A stretch of DNA of 64,000 nucleotides from contig CP136063.1 in NCBI GenBank assembly GCA_032622095.1, forward strand, positions 72,765,980 through 72,829,979, in the 5' to 3' direction. Positions within the stretch are counted from its first letter, which is position 1; each line of letters starts with the position of its first letter. This DNA is from Siphonodentalium dalli (Eukaryota; Mollusca; Scaphopoda; Gadilida; Siphonodentaliidae). The notes under the pieces are model-generated. The model was not told the DNA's origin. It worked only from the letters and a program-made list of their open reading frames with translations, and did no database searches. Made by a program: the position numbers and the translations under genes. Of this stretch, positions 24,341-36,081 are shown in pieces.

Positions 24341-24441
24341 ATCCGCATAGTGTAGCTGAATAGATAATTTATTTTTGCTCGTATGTGGGTATCTATTTGG
24401 CTCGCAAAAATAAATTCGTTATTCAGCTACACTATGCGGAT
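24341..24441. repeat. Hairpin-forming inverted repeat
   Basis: ATCCGCATAGTGTAGCTGAA at 24341 is mirrored by TTCAGCTACACTATGCGGAT ending 24441. The match continues inward through TA/AT-rich ATTTATTTTTGC to arms of about 38 bp with one or two mismatches, around a loop of about 22 bases. This may be a very short MITE. Confidence 0.75.
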
Positions 24442-24945
24442 ATTCTCTATTTAATGCCATTGATAGCACCGATTTACGGTGTATGTTATGACTCGACAGC
24501 GGCATATCCGCCTGGTATCGTACCAATCGTGTCGCCTCGCAACAATTGTGCTATTGGACGTGTCTACAAAAGTCAATTTAGGTCATGCGGTAATTTCATA
24601 TAGATATTTTGTGGACTATTCTATATCAGTGTTGTAAAACAACACTTTTATATTGCTTAATTCGACGTTAAATGCAAATGTTTTCGTACCCACGAACCGA
24701 CGGAATATAACTAAATTCAAATTGGCGCATCTGTACTTGACCCAGTCACCGAGCTAAAAATAACGTGATATAGTTCGAACCAATCATGGCGTTGTATTAA
24801 AGCTGAGTCTGAAACGGTTACGGAATCTGACGAGGTTTGCCGAATAATTCATGACGTTTTCAACTTTCCGCACAAATGTTATTTACGTTTTGTTGTCATA
24901 GGCTTCAGCCAATACGCACGCGAGTTGATAGCGAAGGGTACTTAA

Positions 24946-25810
24946 AGGTACTCAATCCGATCAGAGGGTCCCCATGTGTGACCCGCCATATCCTAATCCA
25001 GTCGTAAGTCGGGATTTGTTTTACCCTGTGCCAATGCATTCTCTTATATATGCGAGTCGACCATAGGTCGCCTAGCATTGGCCTAACAATTTTTTACAAT
25101 TTTAATAATTTTTTCTTGTATTCTTTAACAATTTTATAATTTCACCCATACAGAGCCCCAGACAAACATTAGCAGACGACACTCTTCTATATGCTTCTAT
25201 ATATGTGTGGGGCTCCCTGCAGGGTAATGGATGTTTTTTATTTTATGTCCTAAAAATTGTAAGAAACATTTATTTAAAAAAAATGATAACAAATTGTTAG
25301 GTCAATGCATTCTCTTATATATGCGAGGCGACCTATGGTCGACTCGCATATATAAGAGAATGCATTGGGACAGGGATTTGATATGGCGGGTCACATATCA
25401 TCATTATACAACAACAACATTTCTTCAAAATACGCTTTAGTTATCACAATCGATTAATTGCAACAAAATAATGCTAACCACTGTCAACTATGGTACCATA
25501 TTTCCCAAAACGTGTTATTTATCAACATTGTGTTCAACGAAATATCGCTGTATTATCACTTTGCCGTATTTTGGCCGTATTACCACTTGTTTCAGAGTTA
25601 TCCATCTTCATCCGCAATTTTGACCGAGACCATCCATTTGACAGCCTGTTTCTGGGCCACAAATAATTGAAATAACAAACTTCAAAATTCGATCGATATT
25701 TGATCACTCTGAGTGTTGATGGGTAGGTTCCTCGACACGAAGCAAATATTTTTTTACCCTCGAAGCCAAGGAAATAGTAATTTAGGGGTGTTTAATCGGA
25801 TTGAGTACCT
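24946..25810. mobile_element. piggyBac-type MITE with TTAA target duplication
   Basis: The element begins TTAA|AGGTACTCAATCCGAT (24942-24961) and ends with the exact mirror ATCGGATTGAGTACCT|TTAA (25795-25814). TTAA duplication is the signature of piggyBac-family insertion. A second inner pair, GTGACCCGCCATATC (24980) and GATATGGCGGGTCAC (25380), brackets a nested hairpin element (25024-25375). There is no transposase, so it is non-autonomous. It lies in an intron of the receptor gene. Confidence 0.75.
25024..25375. mobile_element. Double-hairpin element CCCTGTGCCAATGCATT, copy 1
   Basis: It starts CCCTGTGCCAATGCATTCTC and ends GAGAATGCATTGGGACAGGG. Each end is itself a palindrome of about 70 bp: TATATATGCGAGTCGACC / GGTCGCCT...GCATTGG on the left (the right half of this palindrome is shortened) and GCGAGGCGACCTATGGTCGA / TCGCATATATAAGAGAATGC on the right. 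The AT-rich middle carries ACAATTTT repeats. A second complete copy is at 38124-38353. Confidence 0.75.
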
Positions 25811-26061
25811 TTAATCGGGGTTCTAGATTCGATAGATACAAATGTTCAATTGAATTGATTGACTGATTGTTTTATTGATTTTTTATTCGTACAATAACCA
25901 ATTAATTCAATTGAACATTTGTACCACGGACATGCTTACATGTTTCGTGATCAGGCACGTATGCAGTTATGTTGCGCCTTAAAACTCTTCTTCAAGCATC
26001 GCTCTTTAAAAGCTCGTTAACCCTTTCATGACGGGGCAGCGCTGGTGCATCGCTAAAGACC

Positions 26062-26142
26062 CTGTGCCAATGAATTATCTTATATATGCGAGTCTCTCCA
26101 TGGGGAAATCCCATATATAAGAGAAAGCAATAGGTACATACA
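26062..26142. repeat. Degenerate hairpin of the CCCTGTGCCAATG family
   Basis: CCCTGTGCCAATGAATTATC followed by TTATATATGCGAGTCTCTCC and the mirror GGGGAAATCCCATATATAAG. Same design as 25024-25375 but one palindrome only. It lies just inside the TTAA end at 26021. Confidence 0.65.
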
Positions 26143-26570
26143 GCTTATTTTTTCAACAGAGGAAATGACCAAGACCTTTCTCACCCATTGCTCTCTTTTG
26201 ATATACTTTTTATGAGGAATGAACTAACGAAATGGTTCAATGAAGTGCAATTATAGACGTGCTTAAAGTATTTCTCGTGTAAAACTGTTTTTTTATTTCT
26301 CAGTGTTTTGCTGATTTATTATTCTGATAGAGGCGTTTGTTTGATTCTCTTCTGGGAAATTGGAGGCATTATGTTCAGAATAAAACGTTGCAAAATGGCC
26401 GGAAACGTCGGACAGTATTATTATTCTCATAGTTGCATGTGATATAAGTTTCTTTGTGTATATGTGGTCTATCAGAGTTGCCGAATGATCAGCTATTTGT
26501 GTTGGTCGCGTTATTTGTGGTACAATAAAACTTGTTCACACAAAATTGTCCTATAGTAGGCCGTATATCG

Positions 26571-27002
26571 TTCTCTCCACGTTGGGTAACGCTTGTTCAG
26601 ACACAGTTTCAAAGATACACAATCTTTATTGGAACATCATATAAAGTATGAACATATGAATACCACAACAAATTTCCAAAGATCAAGCAGTTAGAAATTT
26701 CGCCTGAAAGTCTGTCGTGGGGGCTATTCGGTCTCTCCAAGAACGTACGACCAAAAAGCACCTGTTTCAGCCGGACATACCTTTTTATTCAACAACGTGC
26801 TCCCTGTCACATGACATGGCGTAACCCTATCATAGGTTATACTTCCCCGACTAACTCTATGCTACGCTATACTTCCCCAACCATACCTGGCCAAGCAACG
26901 ATCTGTTCCCACACACTGATTGATTTGGTTTTAACTGGTCCCAATAACCTACTCTGCTACGACTTTAAGGCAAAGTATTGACCCTGCTATCTACTGTGGT
27001 AC
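26571..27002 (-). repeat. 432-bp repeat copy A (copy B at 32209-32641)
   Basis: Begins TTCTCTCCACGTTGGGTAA and ends CTGCTATCTACTGTGGTAC; about 94% like copy B by eye and in the same orientation, 5.6 kb apart. Minus-strand reading places CCAATAAAGA (here CCAATAAAGATTGTG) about 60 bases before the end, a plausible polyadenylation signal, so this may be an LTR-like or gene-end-derived repeat on the minus strand. There is no TG...CA border or primer site that I can defend. Confidence 0.65.
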
Positions 27003-27633
27003 ACACCTCCAATTATTTCGAGTTTAATTACTTAAGTAAACTGACAACTCCACCGGTGATCAATCGGTTTCGTTGATATAGTTACACGGAATTATAAATT
27101 GCCCTTATCCAACTGTTAGGTTTTCTAGAATCCCTTTCAGTACCAACTATACCATATTGAACTCTCCGTCATCTCTTACTGCCAAATCACCCCTTGAAGA
27201 ACATCAAGTTTACCATTATGTCAGATTTAATTTTATGTTCTTCTATTTGCACTTCTCATTGTGCATCAACTATGTCTAGTAACAATATCACTTCTTCAGT
27301 CGACTTATACAAATTGAATACAACAATACAATTAAATGGAATACATACTTATTCATCCGACTTACACAATTTGAATACAACAATACAATGAGCTGGTAAT
27401 ACAAAATAGTTAAATTACAATAGTGCACTAAATAGTTATACATTCAATGATCATTATTTCGCCCGAAGGGGGGAATATCATAGTGGAAAATTGGATTCCA
27501 CTGTGTCTCATGTGCCAATTGGTTTACTAATATGAGTAAATGTTAGCCCGAAATTACGATTGCTTTTCTTTGTTATCATATGAAATCGGAGTAAACCAGC
27601 TTCGAACCGGATCAAACCAGCCCAATATATATT

Positions 27634-28124
27634 GGCCCGTGTCAATGGTACAACTGTTTACCGAAAACAATTAGCAAAAAGAAAATGAAGATGCATGCAT
27701 CAGATCGTCCATGAATTATTTTTACAAAGAATTACTTTTTAAATGTGATACAATGTTTGGTGCATTAAATAACGTATTCTACTATAATATGGTGTATATA
27801 CTATACATATTAGCTATGCATATCTCTCTTTTAAACGAGGTAATGTACAGTTTACACGTAATGATTATTTTAAATTAATGGCCTGTGTCAATGGTACAAC
27901 TGTTTACCGAAAACAATTAGCAAAAAGAAAATGAAGATGCATGCATCAGATCGTCCATGTATTATTTTACAAAGAATTACTTTTTAAATGTGATACAATG
28001 TTTGGTGCATTAAATAACGTCTTCTACTAAAGTATGATGTATATACTATACATATTAGCTATGCATATCTCTCTTTTAAACGAGGTTATGTACAGTTTAC
28101 ACGTAATGATTATTTTAAATTAAG
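27634..28124. repeat. Tandem duplication, 246-bp unit x2
   Basis: Unit 1 starts GGCCCGTGTCAATGGTACAA at 27634 and unit 2 starts GGCCTGTGTCAATGGTACAA at 27880; both end ACGTAATGATTATTTTAAAT. Only a few substitutions separate them, so the duplication is young. The phrase AAGATGCATGCATCAGATCG also occurs inverted at about 31385-31410. Confidence 0.85.
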
Positions 28125-29109
28125 ATTATTAAGTGAAATGAATTAAAAATTGCTACGATAAGTAAATCATATTTTGTACATTGACGGAAACGTTGTAGTT
28201 GAATATTTACGATGAGAACAAGCAAATAGAAGTGGCGTATTTACGATGAGAAGAAGCAAATAGTTAATTAAATCTAAAACAGTGAATATTATTACTGACC
28301 TTTAGTAAAGAAAATAGGTTTTTATAAAATGTGAATTAAAACAAACTCCACTTTACAGACCATTTTACAGATAATCATTTTGACTGTTGCATGCCGGGAC
28401 ACAAAATACAAACACAGACCCATGCATTTACTATGGGAGATTTAGAGTGGGTCTATTAAACTAATTATATCATTGTCATCTTTTATAGTTTTTGCGTGAA
28501 ATTTCAAACATATATCAGGGACATATACCCCTTCTAGAATGTTCAAAAACATGTTCAGTTGCTCATCGTATTTTTATTGATTTTATGCGACGAAAATTCA
28601 GAAAATTGCGCAATGTTTTAATTATATATAAGGTGTTACATAACGTCGGATTAAAATAGTTCTATCGAGAATATTCACACCATTTGTTTTAGAGAATATA
28701 GAGTAAACATAGTCCTATCGGAATATCGTAAATGAGTTCCGTGTATTTTGGGATTAATTAACTACTCAGACTGCCGAAACTGCCAACAATAAATTCGCTT
28801 TTTGGTGTCCCACGAAAATGAAACTTGTCTGTTTAAAGATCCCAGTTTCGTGTCGAATGGTGATAGAATCTCCATATTCATGTTCATGGATAAATTACAT
28901 CATACTTAATCGGCTTCTGTCCGCGGTCATTAACCTGTGTTTTTAGAACAATTTTTTTAGACAAACTGTTGAGCGCGTATCAGTATTTTTCCGCCCACTG
29001 GGTACCCACCACCACCTATTTTGTTTTCCGATTCTGGGATAGGGACCCACCTCCTTCAAACTGCTTCAAATGACTATTTTACTTAGTTGTCCTTATCTTA
29101 TCTGATCTA

Positions 29110-31040
29110 TGTTCCATATCATGATTATAGAAGCATTGTATGCGACACTATCGGGTATAATTGAAAATTTCATGTGCATGTTTCCACGTCTGGCCATCAC
29201 ACGTATGGACTATGGGGGCGGCGAGGGGCTATTTGGGTGCACGTATGTACTGCTTTTCCAATATTGATTGTGGCACTTCCGGGTCTGTTTGACAATTTCA
29301 TTGCATGTTCTCACGACTGGTTATATGTAGGGAAGCGGCGACTTGGGATTGACGTGTACGCACTTATATTGCACTTGCTGGTGGACCCGACTTCGTCCGG
29401 GCTGTTTTCCCTCTGCTTTTCGGCGAATTGCGCGATTTGACATTGAATTGACCATTTTGAAGATCAAGGTCAGGTCGGGGTCACGATTTGAACCGACCAA
29501 AACACTCCCGGACAAACGTACACGTCGAAATCCATCAGGTTTTACCCGATTTGACCTTGATTTGACAATTTTGAAGGTCAATGTCAGGTTGGGGTCACAA
29601 TTTGACGCATCGAAAACACTCCCCTGACAAAAGTAACCCTAGGTATCGAATGTTGTCGAAATCCCGTCAAAATTCGCGATTTGACATTGAATTGACAATT
29701 TTGAAGGACAAGGTCCAGTCGGGGTCACGATTTGTACCGTCCAAAACACACCCGGACAAAAGTATCCCGTTTTACCCGATTTGATCTTGAATTGACCATT
29801 TTGAAGGCCAAGGTCAGGTTGGGGTAACGATTTGACCTGTCCAGAACACTCCCTGGACAAAATTGTCCCTAGGTATAACATTTTGTCGAAATCCGTCCCG
29901 TTTTACCCGACTTGACCATGAATTGACCTTTTTGAAGGTCAAGGTCAGGTCGGAGTCACGATTTGACCCGTCAAAAACACTCCCTAGACAAAATTACCCC
30001 TAGGTATCAAATTTCGTCAAAATCCGTCTGACAGTTTTCCCGGCCATAGCTAACACACAACCAAAGAGACAGACAGAAGTCCCAAAATATATCTTAGATG
30101 GGACCATGTATGTTTGAACATTTCATGTGCATATTTTCACATGTCACAATATGTCCCGTGTAGAGACATGGGGTTAGGGTGTGCGTACTTATATTGCAGG
30201 GGGCATTGTCTGGTCTATTTGATTATTTCATGTGTACGTCATTAGTGCTGATCACATCGTCACAGAGGGATGGCACAGTGTTGGGGTGTACGTATATATA
30301 TTGAATTAAACGCTGTCTGCATGGTCGGTTTGAACATGTCATGTGTATGTTATCATGGCTGGTCATAGCGGCGTGGTACAAGGTGGTTGGTTTACATACT
30401 TTTATTGCATTTGATTATAACGACTATATCTTTTATTACATGTGCATGTTTTCACGTCCGGTCATCACGTGTGTGGATACGGCGACATGCGGTTGGGGAG
30501 CAGTATGTACTTTTTTATTATATCGATTGTGACACTGTCGGATATGTTTTACATTTCCATGTGCACGTTCTCACGACTGGTTACATAGAGTGACGCGGCG
30601 AAATAGGATTGGCGTGTGCGCATTTATTTTGCATGGGACCATGTCTGTTGGAACCATTCATGTGCATGTGTCACATGTCATACTGTGTCCCATGCATGTT
30701 GAGGCGTGGCGACATGGGGTTAGGGTGTGCGTACTTATATTTCATTGTACGTTGTCTGGTCTATTTTATATTTCGTGTCTATGTCATCAAGGCTGATCAC
30801 ATCGTCACAGAGGGGTGACACAGGGGGTGGGGTTAAGTATACTTATATTACATGCAACACTGTCCGGTCGGTTTGAATATTTCATGTGTATGTCCTCATA
30901 GCTGGTCACACCGGCGTAGTCGATGGGTTGGGTATACATGCGTTTATTGCATTTCATTATATAGGTAGCATGTTCTATTAGATATATCTTGAATTGCATA
31001 TGTGTATTTGTGGTGACAACTTGATAAGCTGACGTTTCTT
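29110..31040. repeat. ~110-bp minisatellite, split by an insertion
   Basis: The phrase (TGTGCGTACTTATATTGCA) with variants recurs at about 29243, 29358, 30180, 30285, 30391, 30500, 30617, 30728, 30836 and 30930, alternating with CATGTGCATGTTTTCACG and GTGTGGATACGGCGACATG-like text. The period is 105-115 bp. The array is interrupted at 29384-30095 by a dispersed element. The open frames along it are translated repeats. Confidence 0.75.
29384..30095 (+). mobile_element. GACCCGACTTCGTCCGGG-headed dispersed element, single copy
   Basis: Head GACCCGACTTCGTCCGGGCT at 29384; body of about 120-bp subunits with GATTTGACCTTGAATTGACC, TTTTGAAGGTCAAGGTCAGG and GTCACGATTTGACCCGTCC; tail AGAGACAGACAGAAGTCC and AAAATATATCTTAG. 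Same family as the array at 56634-60085. It sits inside one unit of the surrounding minisatellite, which resumes with GGGACCATG after it. Confidence 0.75.
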
Positions 31041-31896
31041 TTCTCAGCATCCGTCTTGGATTTTACTCTTTGCATCATTCAAGTCTTCGGAATACGGTAC
31101 AGCCCTCATGCATCTGTCCGACTGCATATTGGATGTCATGATTTGAATCTATCGGCAAACCATATAGCCCACGTTTATGAGCATGTAATTGTCAAATTGT
31201 AGATGCACGATCACGCTTCATATCTAGGGGTAATTTGACCATGCAAGCATAGTGTGCTTGGTCGTGAGTACATCAGATATCTCGTTCTGATAGATGCATA
31301 AATATGGATTTATAATGTTAACTTTATAACATTTCCCCAATGTATATATGTGACTATTTTTTTGTAAAATAATTCATGGGCGATCTGATGCATGCATCTT
31401 CTTTTCTTGTTAACATGGTGTCAAATCGTTAACAAGGCTACAGCCTTAATATTCTAAGGATATGGGCCTTCTATTTTCGTCACTCATTAGATTCCCTACC
31501 TCTAACTGAGGTCTGATCTCTAAAGGGGATCGTTTAATATTCGCAATTAACGCCACCAAAGGCGAATCCACAGATACGGGCTTTGGCTCGAGTTTCTTCC
31601 TCAAACTGGGAAGATTGATTGATTTATATGTTAGTGGAGGAATATTTAATTGAGCCTTGGTAGTTATATTTGAAATTGTCCTGAATAGATTTGTTTACTA
31701 GGTTGCGTCATTAACCCCGACCCTTCTGGCTTATTATTATCATCTCTGGACTCCAACTTCATTCTAGCCTCCCCATGACCGAACTGTATAGGTTCATTAT
31801 TCGATTTAAAATAAAATATCGGGCGCTGTCGTCTAGGTGGTTTTCATGGGTTGTCATTCTTCATGTTGTATTCTATTCCTGTTCATGTGGCCATAT

Positions 31897-32250
31897 CTAC
31901 GTACGGAGTAGGTGAAGCTGGCGCCGATATTGTCTCCTGGACGTGTGCTTCCACTTTGTCATTTTAAACACCACTAGACTAGCTTTTTCGTTAGTCGATT
32001 TAGTGCGTGTTTTGCTTGACATACAATTTAGCACTCTTTTACAAAGACGGAACAACGACTTTCGAAAACAACATACCAATAATATTATAACAATTAATAT
32101 TACACTTATTGACACTGGGTATGCATTATTTCGGAACCAAACTCGTGGTTGAAATACCCCGGAACCAGGTGATACAGAACGGAATTCTTCTACTAGGGAA
32201 TTCATGGGTTCTCTCCACGTTGGGTAAAGCTGGTTCAGACACAGTTTCAA
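31897..32250 (-). CDS. Hypothetical single-pass membrane protein ORF (117 codons)
   Basis: I do not recognise this protein. The open frame starts with ATG inside the 432-bp repeat copy B (32250) and ends at a TAG at 31897. Residues about 46-62 (VSISVILIVIILLVCC) form a strong membrane segment. It is followed by a basic stretch with FRKSLFRLCKRVL and a charged, Lys/Arg-rich tail, so the tail would be cytoplasmic. There is no signal peptide, and the first 13 residues are encoded by repeat DNA. It could be the 3' part of a repeat-borne membrane or envelope-like gene, or a chance frame. Downstream on the same strand, at about 31690-31455, is another open stretch of roughly 80 codons without ATG (INLPSLRKKLEPKPVSVDSP). 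A frameshifted continuation is possible but unproven. Confidence 0.3.
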   Translation of the reverse strand: MKLCLNQLYPTWREPMNSLVEEFRSVSPGSGVFQPRVWFRNNAYPVSISVILIVIILLVCCFRKSLFRLCKRVLNCMSSKTRTKSTNEKASLVVFKMTKWKHTSRRQYRRQLHLLRT

Positions 32251-32641
32251 AGATACACAGTCTTTATTGGAACATCATATAAAGTATGAACATATGAATA
32301 CCACAATAAACTTCCTAAGATTCAAGCAGTTAGAAATTTCGCCTGAAAGTCTGTCGTGGGGCTATTCGGTCTCTTCAAGAACGTACGACCAAAAAGCACC
32401 TGTTTCAGCCGGACATACCTTTATATTCAACAACGTTCTCCCATGTCACATGACATGGCGTAACCCTATCATACGTTATACTTCCCCGACTAACTCTATG
32501 ATACGCTATACTTCCCCAACCATACGTGGTCAAGCATCGATCTGTTCCCACACACTTATTGATTTGGTTTTAACTGGTCCCAATAACCTACTCTGCTACG
32601 ACTTTCAGGCAAAGTATTAACCCTGCTATCCACTATTGTAC
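32209..32641 (-). repeat. 432-bp repeat copy B (copy A at 26571-27002)
   Basis: Begins TTCTCTCCACGTTGGGTAA and ends GCTATCCACTATTGTAC. On the minus strand it carries CCAATAAAGACTGTGTATC near its end. The membrane-protein ORF on that strand starts inside it. Adjacent on the right is a minus-strand LINE endonuclease remnant. Confidence 0.65.
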
Positions 32642-33055
32642 TTTATATCTATAAAATTATTCGTTATGAGACTGGAACTTATGTAGATAAGATAAATCTC
32701 CAATAGAAAAGCTTAGATTTCTGTATCATTCAATTGTTTTACGGTTTTCGTTATTTCTGATGTAAATTCATCAATGTCAGCTTTATCGACCTAATTGGGC
32801 CTGTATATGGATCCGACAATGGACGGTTTAGATTTCCCGGCATCCAAGTCTACAAATAATGTCTCAATTGCGTGTGGTATCAATGCTGACAGATCATGGC
32901 GAATTTTGAATAACAATTTTTCTTTTATAAAAATTCCAACACCAACAACAACATTTCAGTGATGTATTGCACATAAACCTTCTCTGAACGCCCCTAAATC
33001 TAAATTATGGCCAACGCTTGCAATTATCGAGTCCATAGTAATCTAGAATTGAACG
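32642..33055 (-). pseudogene. LINE endonuclease (APE-type) remnant
   Basis: Minus-strand translation from 33035 gives SIIASVGHNLDLGAF, VVVGVGIFIKEKLLFKI, HDLSALIPHAIETLFVDLD, SIVGSIYRPN and DEFTSEITKTVKQL. This is the middle of the APE endonuclease that nicks target DNA for non-LTR retrotransposons (GVGIF-like strand, E.LFV..., Y.RP, F...L). Two in-frame stops (after CAIHH and after YRPN) are visible. After a frame change, SIGDLSYLHKFQSHN at about 32700 corresponds to the GDFN-type catalytic strand, with N replaced. No RT follows, and the fragment stops at the 432-bp repeat. Confidence 0.75.
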
Positions 33056-34035
33056 ATCAATGTATTAATCATGTATATACGCATTTCTATGGGCAAATTT
33101 CTTGGTATTCATTTAGAGGACAGTCGAGGAGGAAGTGCATGCCTCTCTCATATGCGCACCTACAAATCTAACATTCGGGCTATCGGCATTATAGTTTTCC
33201 TACCTGACTAAACGGAGATCGCTACATGAGATTCATATCATGTCTGACTATTTGTTTGACTATATGTCTGACTATATAATGTAGACTATTATTTCGACAG
33301 TTCCTGACTCGAAGAAGGATTTGTATGATTCTCTGATTCACATGTACCGCATTGACACCTGGTGTGTCTAGCTATTAGACTGATTGGAAATTCCCATATA
33401 TATTTCACATATAGAGAAACGTAAATGGCTCTCTCGTCCCACGCTCCTATGCTGTGTGTATGTGTCAGGTGTGTGGCTTTGGCCAAGCGAACGCGTTAAC
33501 AACATATACATCATATGTGCAATGCACAGTGTTCTACCCTTGCCCATTAACACACGAATTGTGCACAGCCAAACAGTGTTCAAACTATCTCGGTGCACAC
33601 TCAGCAATGGACTGTTCGTGTTCCGTTCGAGATTAGGAATTCACAATTTAAGGCAGAACAACAACTTTCATAACCAGACGCTCAGATCTCAATTGCTGGA
33701 CCTCGGCCGTCAGCTGGACATCGTACATTTTTTCGCAAGGAAATGTGTTGACGCCAGCAGTCGACGGAGAGTCAGAACAATGTATTCAGTGTATCACTAC
33801 ATGTATATCAACTCAATTGAAACAAAAAACGATCTTGCTTCTGTTTCAGAACGTGTACCACAGGCGATGGACATATATACTCAAGTTCAGACTATTGATA
33901 AAAAACAACAACAAAAACATTCAAGTTGAGCCTGTTGCTCTAAAAAATAAAATCGTCAAAATCTCTCAAAACGTTTGACTCTCAGAAACAGATGTTGCAG
34001 CAAACAATCGACGTATAATGTGCAAATAGGTTCTT

Positions 34036-35880
34036 ATTGGTTTATTGATTATAAAATAAGCAGATAATGGACTCATATCCGTTATTCCGTTTTATGGCGC
34101 GGGCCACCGTGAAAACACATTTTGAAGAGCGTACACCTGTTAAGTCATGAGTTGGTATATTTGTGTCATTGTCCGCACATATTGAGCCTATAATGAAGTC
34201 GTTATGAGTCGATAATGTGACTAAAACGCTCTCATTTTCAGTTCATATCGACTCAAAATGAGGCAATTCTAATTATATTATCGATCTAAAACATATTCTA
34301 TTATAAGCAGATAATGTTCGTGCTTTCGGGAGATCAGGCTGGAGATTGATACTCGAGTTAGCAGCGTTCAGCGCGATGCTCGAAGATAAATGTTTGAATT
34401 TGAAAGACACACGACAGTAGGGTGAGAGACGTCATTCGTTATCACACACCAAATTGAGGAATTGATAAGGGCCATCACCAGATTTATACAATCGTAAAAG
34501 GATCGTGTGAATTTCAATTCAGATATTAAAAACTACGTTATACCTATTTCGACGTGAAGTATTAACAAATTGATTTTTATTATTGGCTATATATTCCGCC
34601 TGTAGTTTTATGCTAATTTTATGTTTTTTTAGATTACATGTCTGCACACTAGTCCAGTTAGTTCTTGTTTTTATATTCCGGACTCCAAGTGGAAACAACT
34701 CCTCTGGTGTGCGTTTACTGTTCTTTTTCGTGGTGTGGCCTAGAGGCTGAAAGGACATTACAGCCCATCAAAATCAATTAATCGACCAAACAAATACAGA
34801 AACAGACAGAAATAAATAATGTTCTCAAATTCCGAGACCTAACTCGCCAAAATGCAGCTCTTGTGAGACCAACTAGCATGACAACACGTCCAGAAAAGGA
34901 CATTTCACATATGAAAGCATGAACCATTATATGAAAGACTATCACTTCAGTGGTATGGAATTTGCTGATATCATGATATTATGGAACTTTGACAGAGAAA
35001 TATGACGCTGCATGCGCCTTAATAGGATGAATCAATGTGAAATTCCGATTAGCATGTTCGAACTGTAACACAGCCATGTCTCATGTAATTTAAGTTCCGC
35101 AACTAAGACAAAACAGGATAGAACAAATAGTCACTAGAAATTCAGGAGATCACAGGGGGAATTAATTGGGTACACGATGCATGCAGCCATGATACAATAC
35201 AATATGGGCACTAGATCCCTAGCTCTCATTGATGAATTGCCTAGACCCGGGATGCTCATCCATCGGAAGAAAAAACAAGTAACCATGGGAATAAAATAAC
35301 CAATTGATTGAAATAATTTTCATTACAGGAAGATCATTTCGTGCTGACGCCATCTAAACACAACCAAACACGATATACAGGCTTGTGTTTTGAAATTCTA
35401 GATGAGTTGGCGAGGCGGTTGAAGTTCAAGTAAGTGAGATTCAAATCAAGAGCGTACCCGTGCACCGACGTATTTAACCCGTCCATTACTGGAGCTTCCT
35501 GACATTTTGTAAAAAACAAACCCTGTGCCTATAAAATATCTTATATATGTGAGTCTCCTATTTGGAGCCTCGCACATTTAAGCAGCCTGTTCTCTCGAAA
35601 ACCCGCACATTATATGCTTATAATAGAACACGTTCTAGGAAGATATTCTGCTTAGAATCGCCTCATTTTGAGTCGATATTGTGTCGAAAATAAGAGTATA
35701 TTAGTCACGTTATCGACTCATAATAAGGCGATTCTTTGCGGACAATGACACAAATAAACCAACTCACGACTTCTCAAGTGTACGCTCTTTAACATGTGTT
35801 TTCACTGTGACCTGCTTCATAAAACGAAATAACGGCTATGACTCCATTATCTGCTTATTTCAGAATCAAATAATCACAAT
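34036..35880. mobile_element. 1.85-kb TIR element (~240-bp inverted ends)
   Basis: The left end (34036-34280) reads AAATAAGCAGATAATGGACT, CGTTATTCCGTTTTATG, CCGTGAAAACACAT, AAGAGCGTACACCTG, ATTTGTGTCATTGTCCGCA, TTATGAGTCGATAATGTGAC and CGACTCAAAATGAGGC. The right end (35880-35640) is the same series inverted. The arms show roughly 80% identity. The interior has one minus-strand open frame of 79 codons (34519-34758) with many Asn/Lys and no domain. The superfamily is not determined; no clean TSD was seen. Confidence 0.75.
35521..35582. repeat. Degenerate CCCTGTG hairpin fragment
   Basis: CCCTGTGCCTATAAAATATC, TTATATATGTGAGTCTCC and the mirror GGAGCCTCGCACATTTAAG: a decayed single palindrome of the same family as 25024-25375, near the right arm of the 34036-35880 element. 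Confidence 0.5.
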
Positions 35881-35899
35881 ATTTATCTATTTCGCATTA

Positions 35900-36030
35900 T
35901 ATGTCGATTATGTGCGAGGATTATGTCGATTATGTTGGAGGATTATGTCGATTATGTTGGAGGATTATGTCGATTATGTTGGAGGATTATGTCGATTAAG
36001 TTGGAGGATTATGTCGATTATGTGTTGCGC
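35900..36030. repeat. 22-bp minisatellite, about 5 copies
   Basis: The phrase TCGATTATGTTGGAGGATTA repeats with a 22-bp period about five times, the first and last copies diverged (GTGCGAGGA and TTAAGTTGGAGGA). A 78-codon open frame through it (VDYVGGLCRL-type repeats) is an artefact. Confidence 0.9.
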
Positions 36031-36081
36031 GAGGATATGTTGATTTAAGATAATGCATTGGCCTAACACTATTTACTTTGA

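Noticed and set aside
26571-32641. Complete LTR retrotransposon bounded by the 432-bp repeats
   Set aside because: No TG...CA ends, primer-binding site, gag, protease, RT or integrase between them; the interior is minisatellite and other repeats.
35807-36043. 78-codon frame with VDYVGGLCRL repeats
   Set aside because: Translation of a 22-bp minisatellite.
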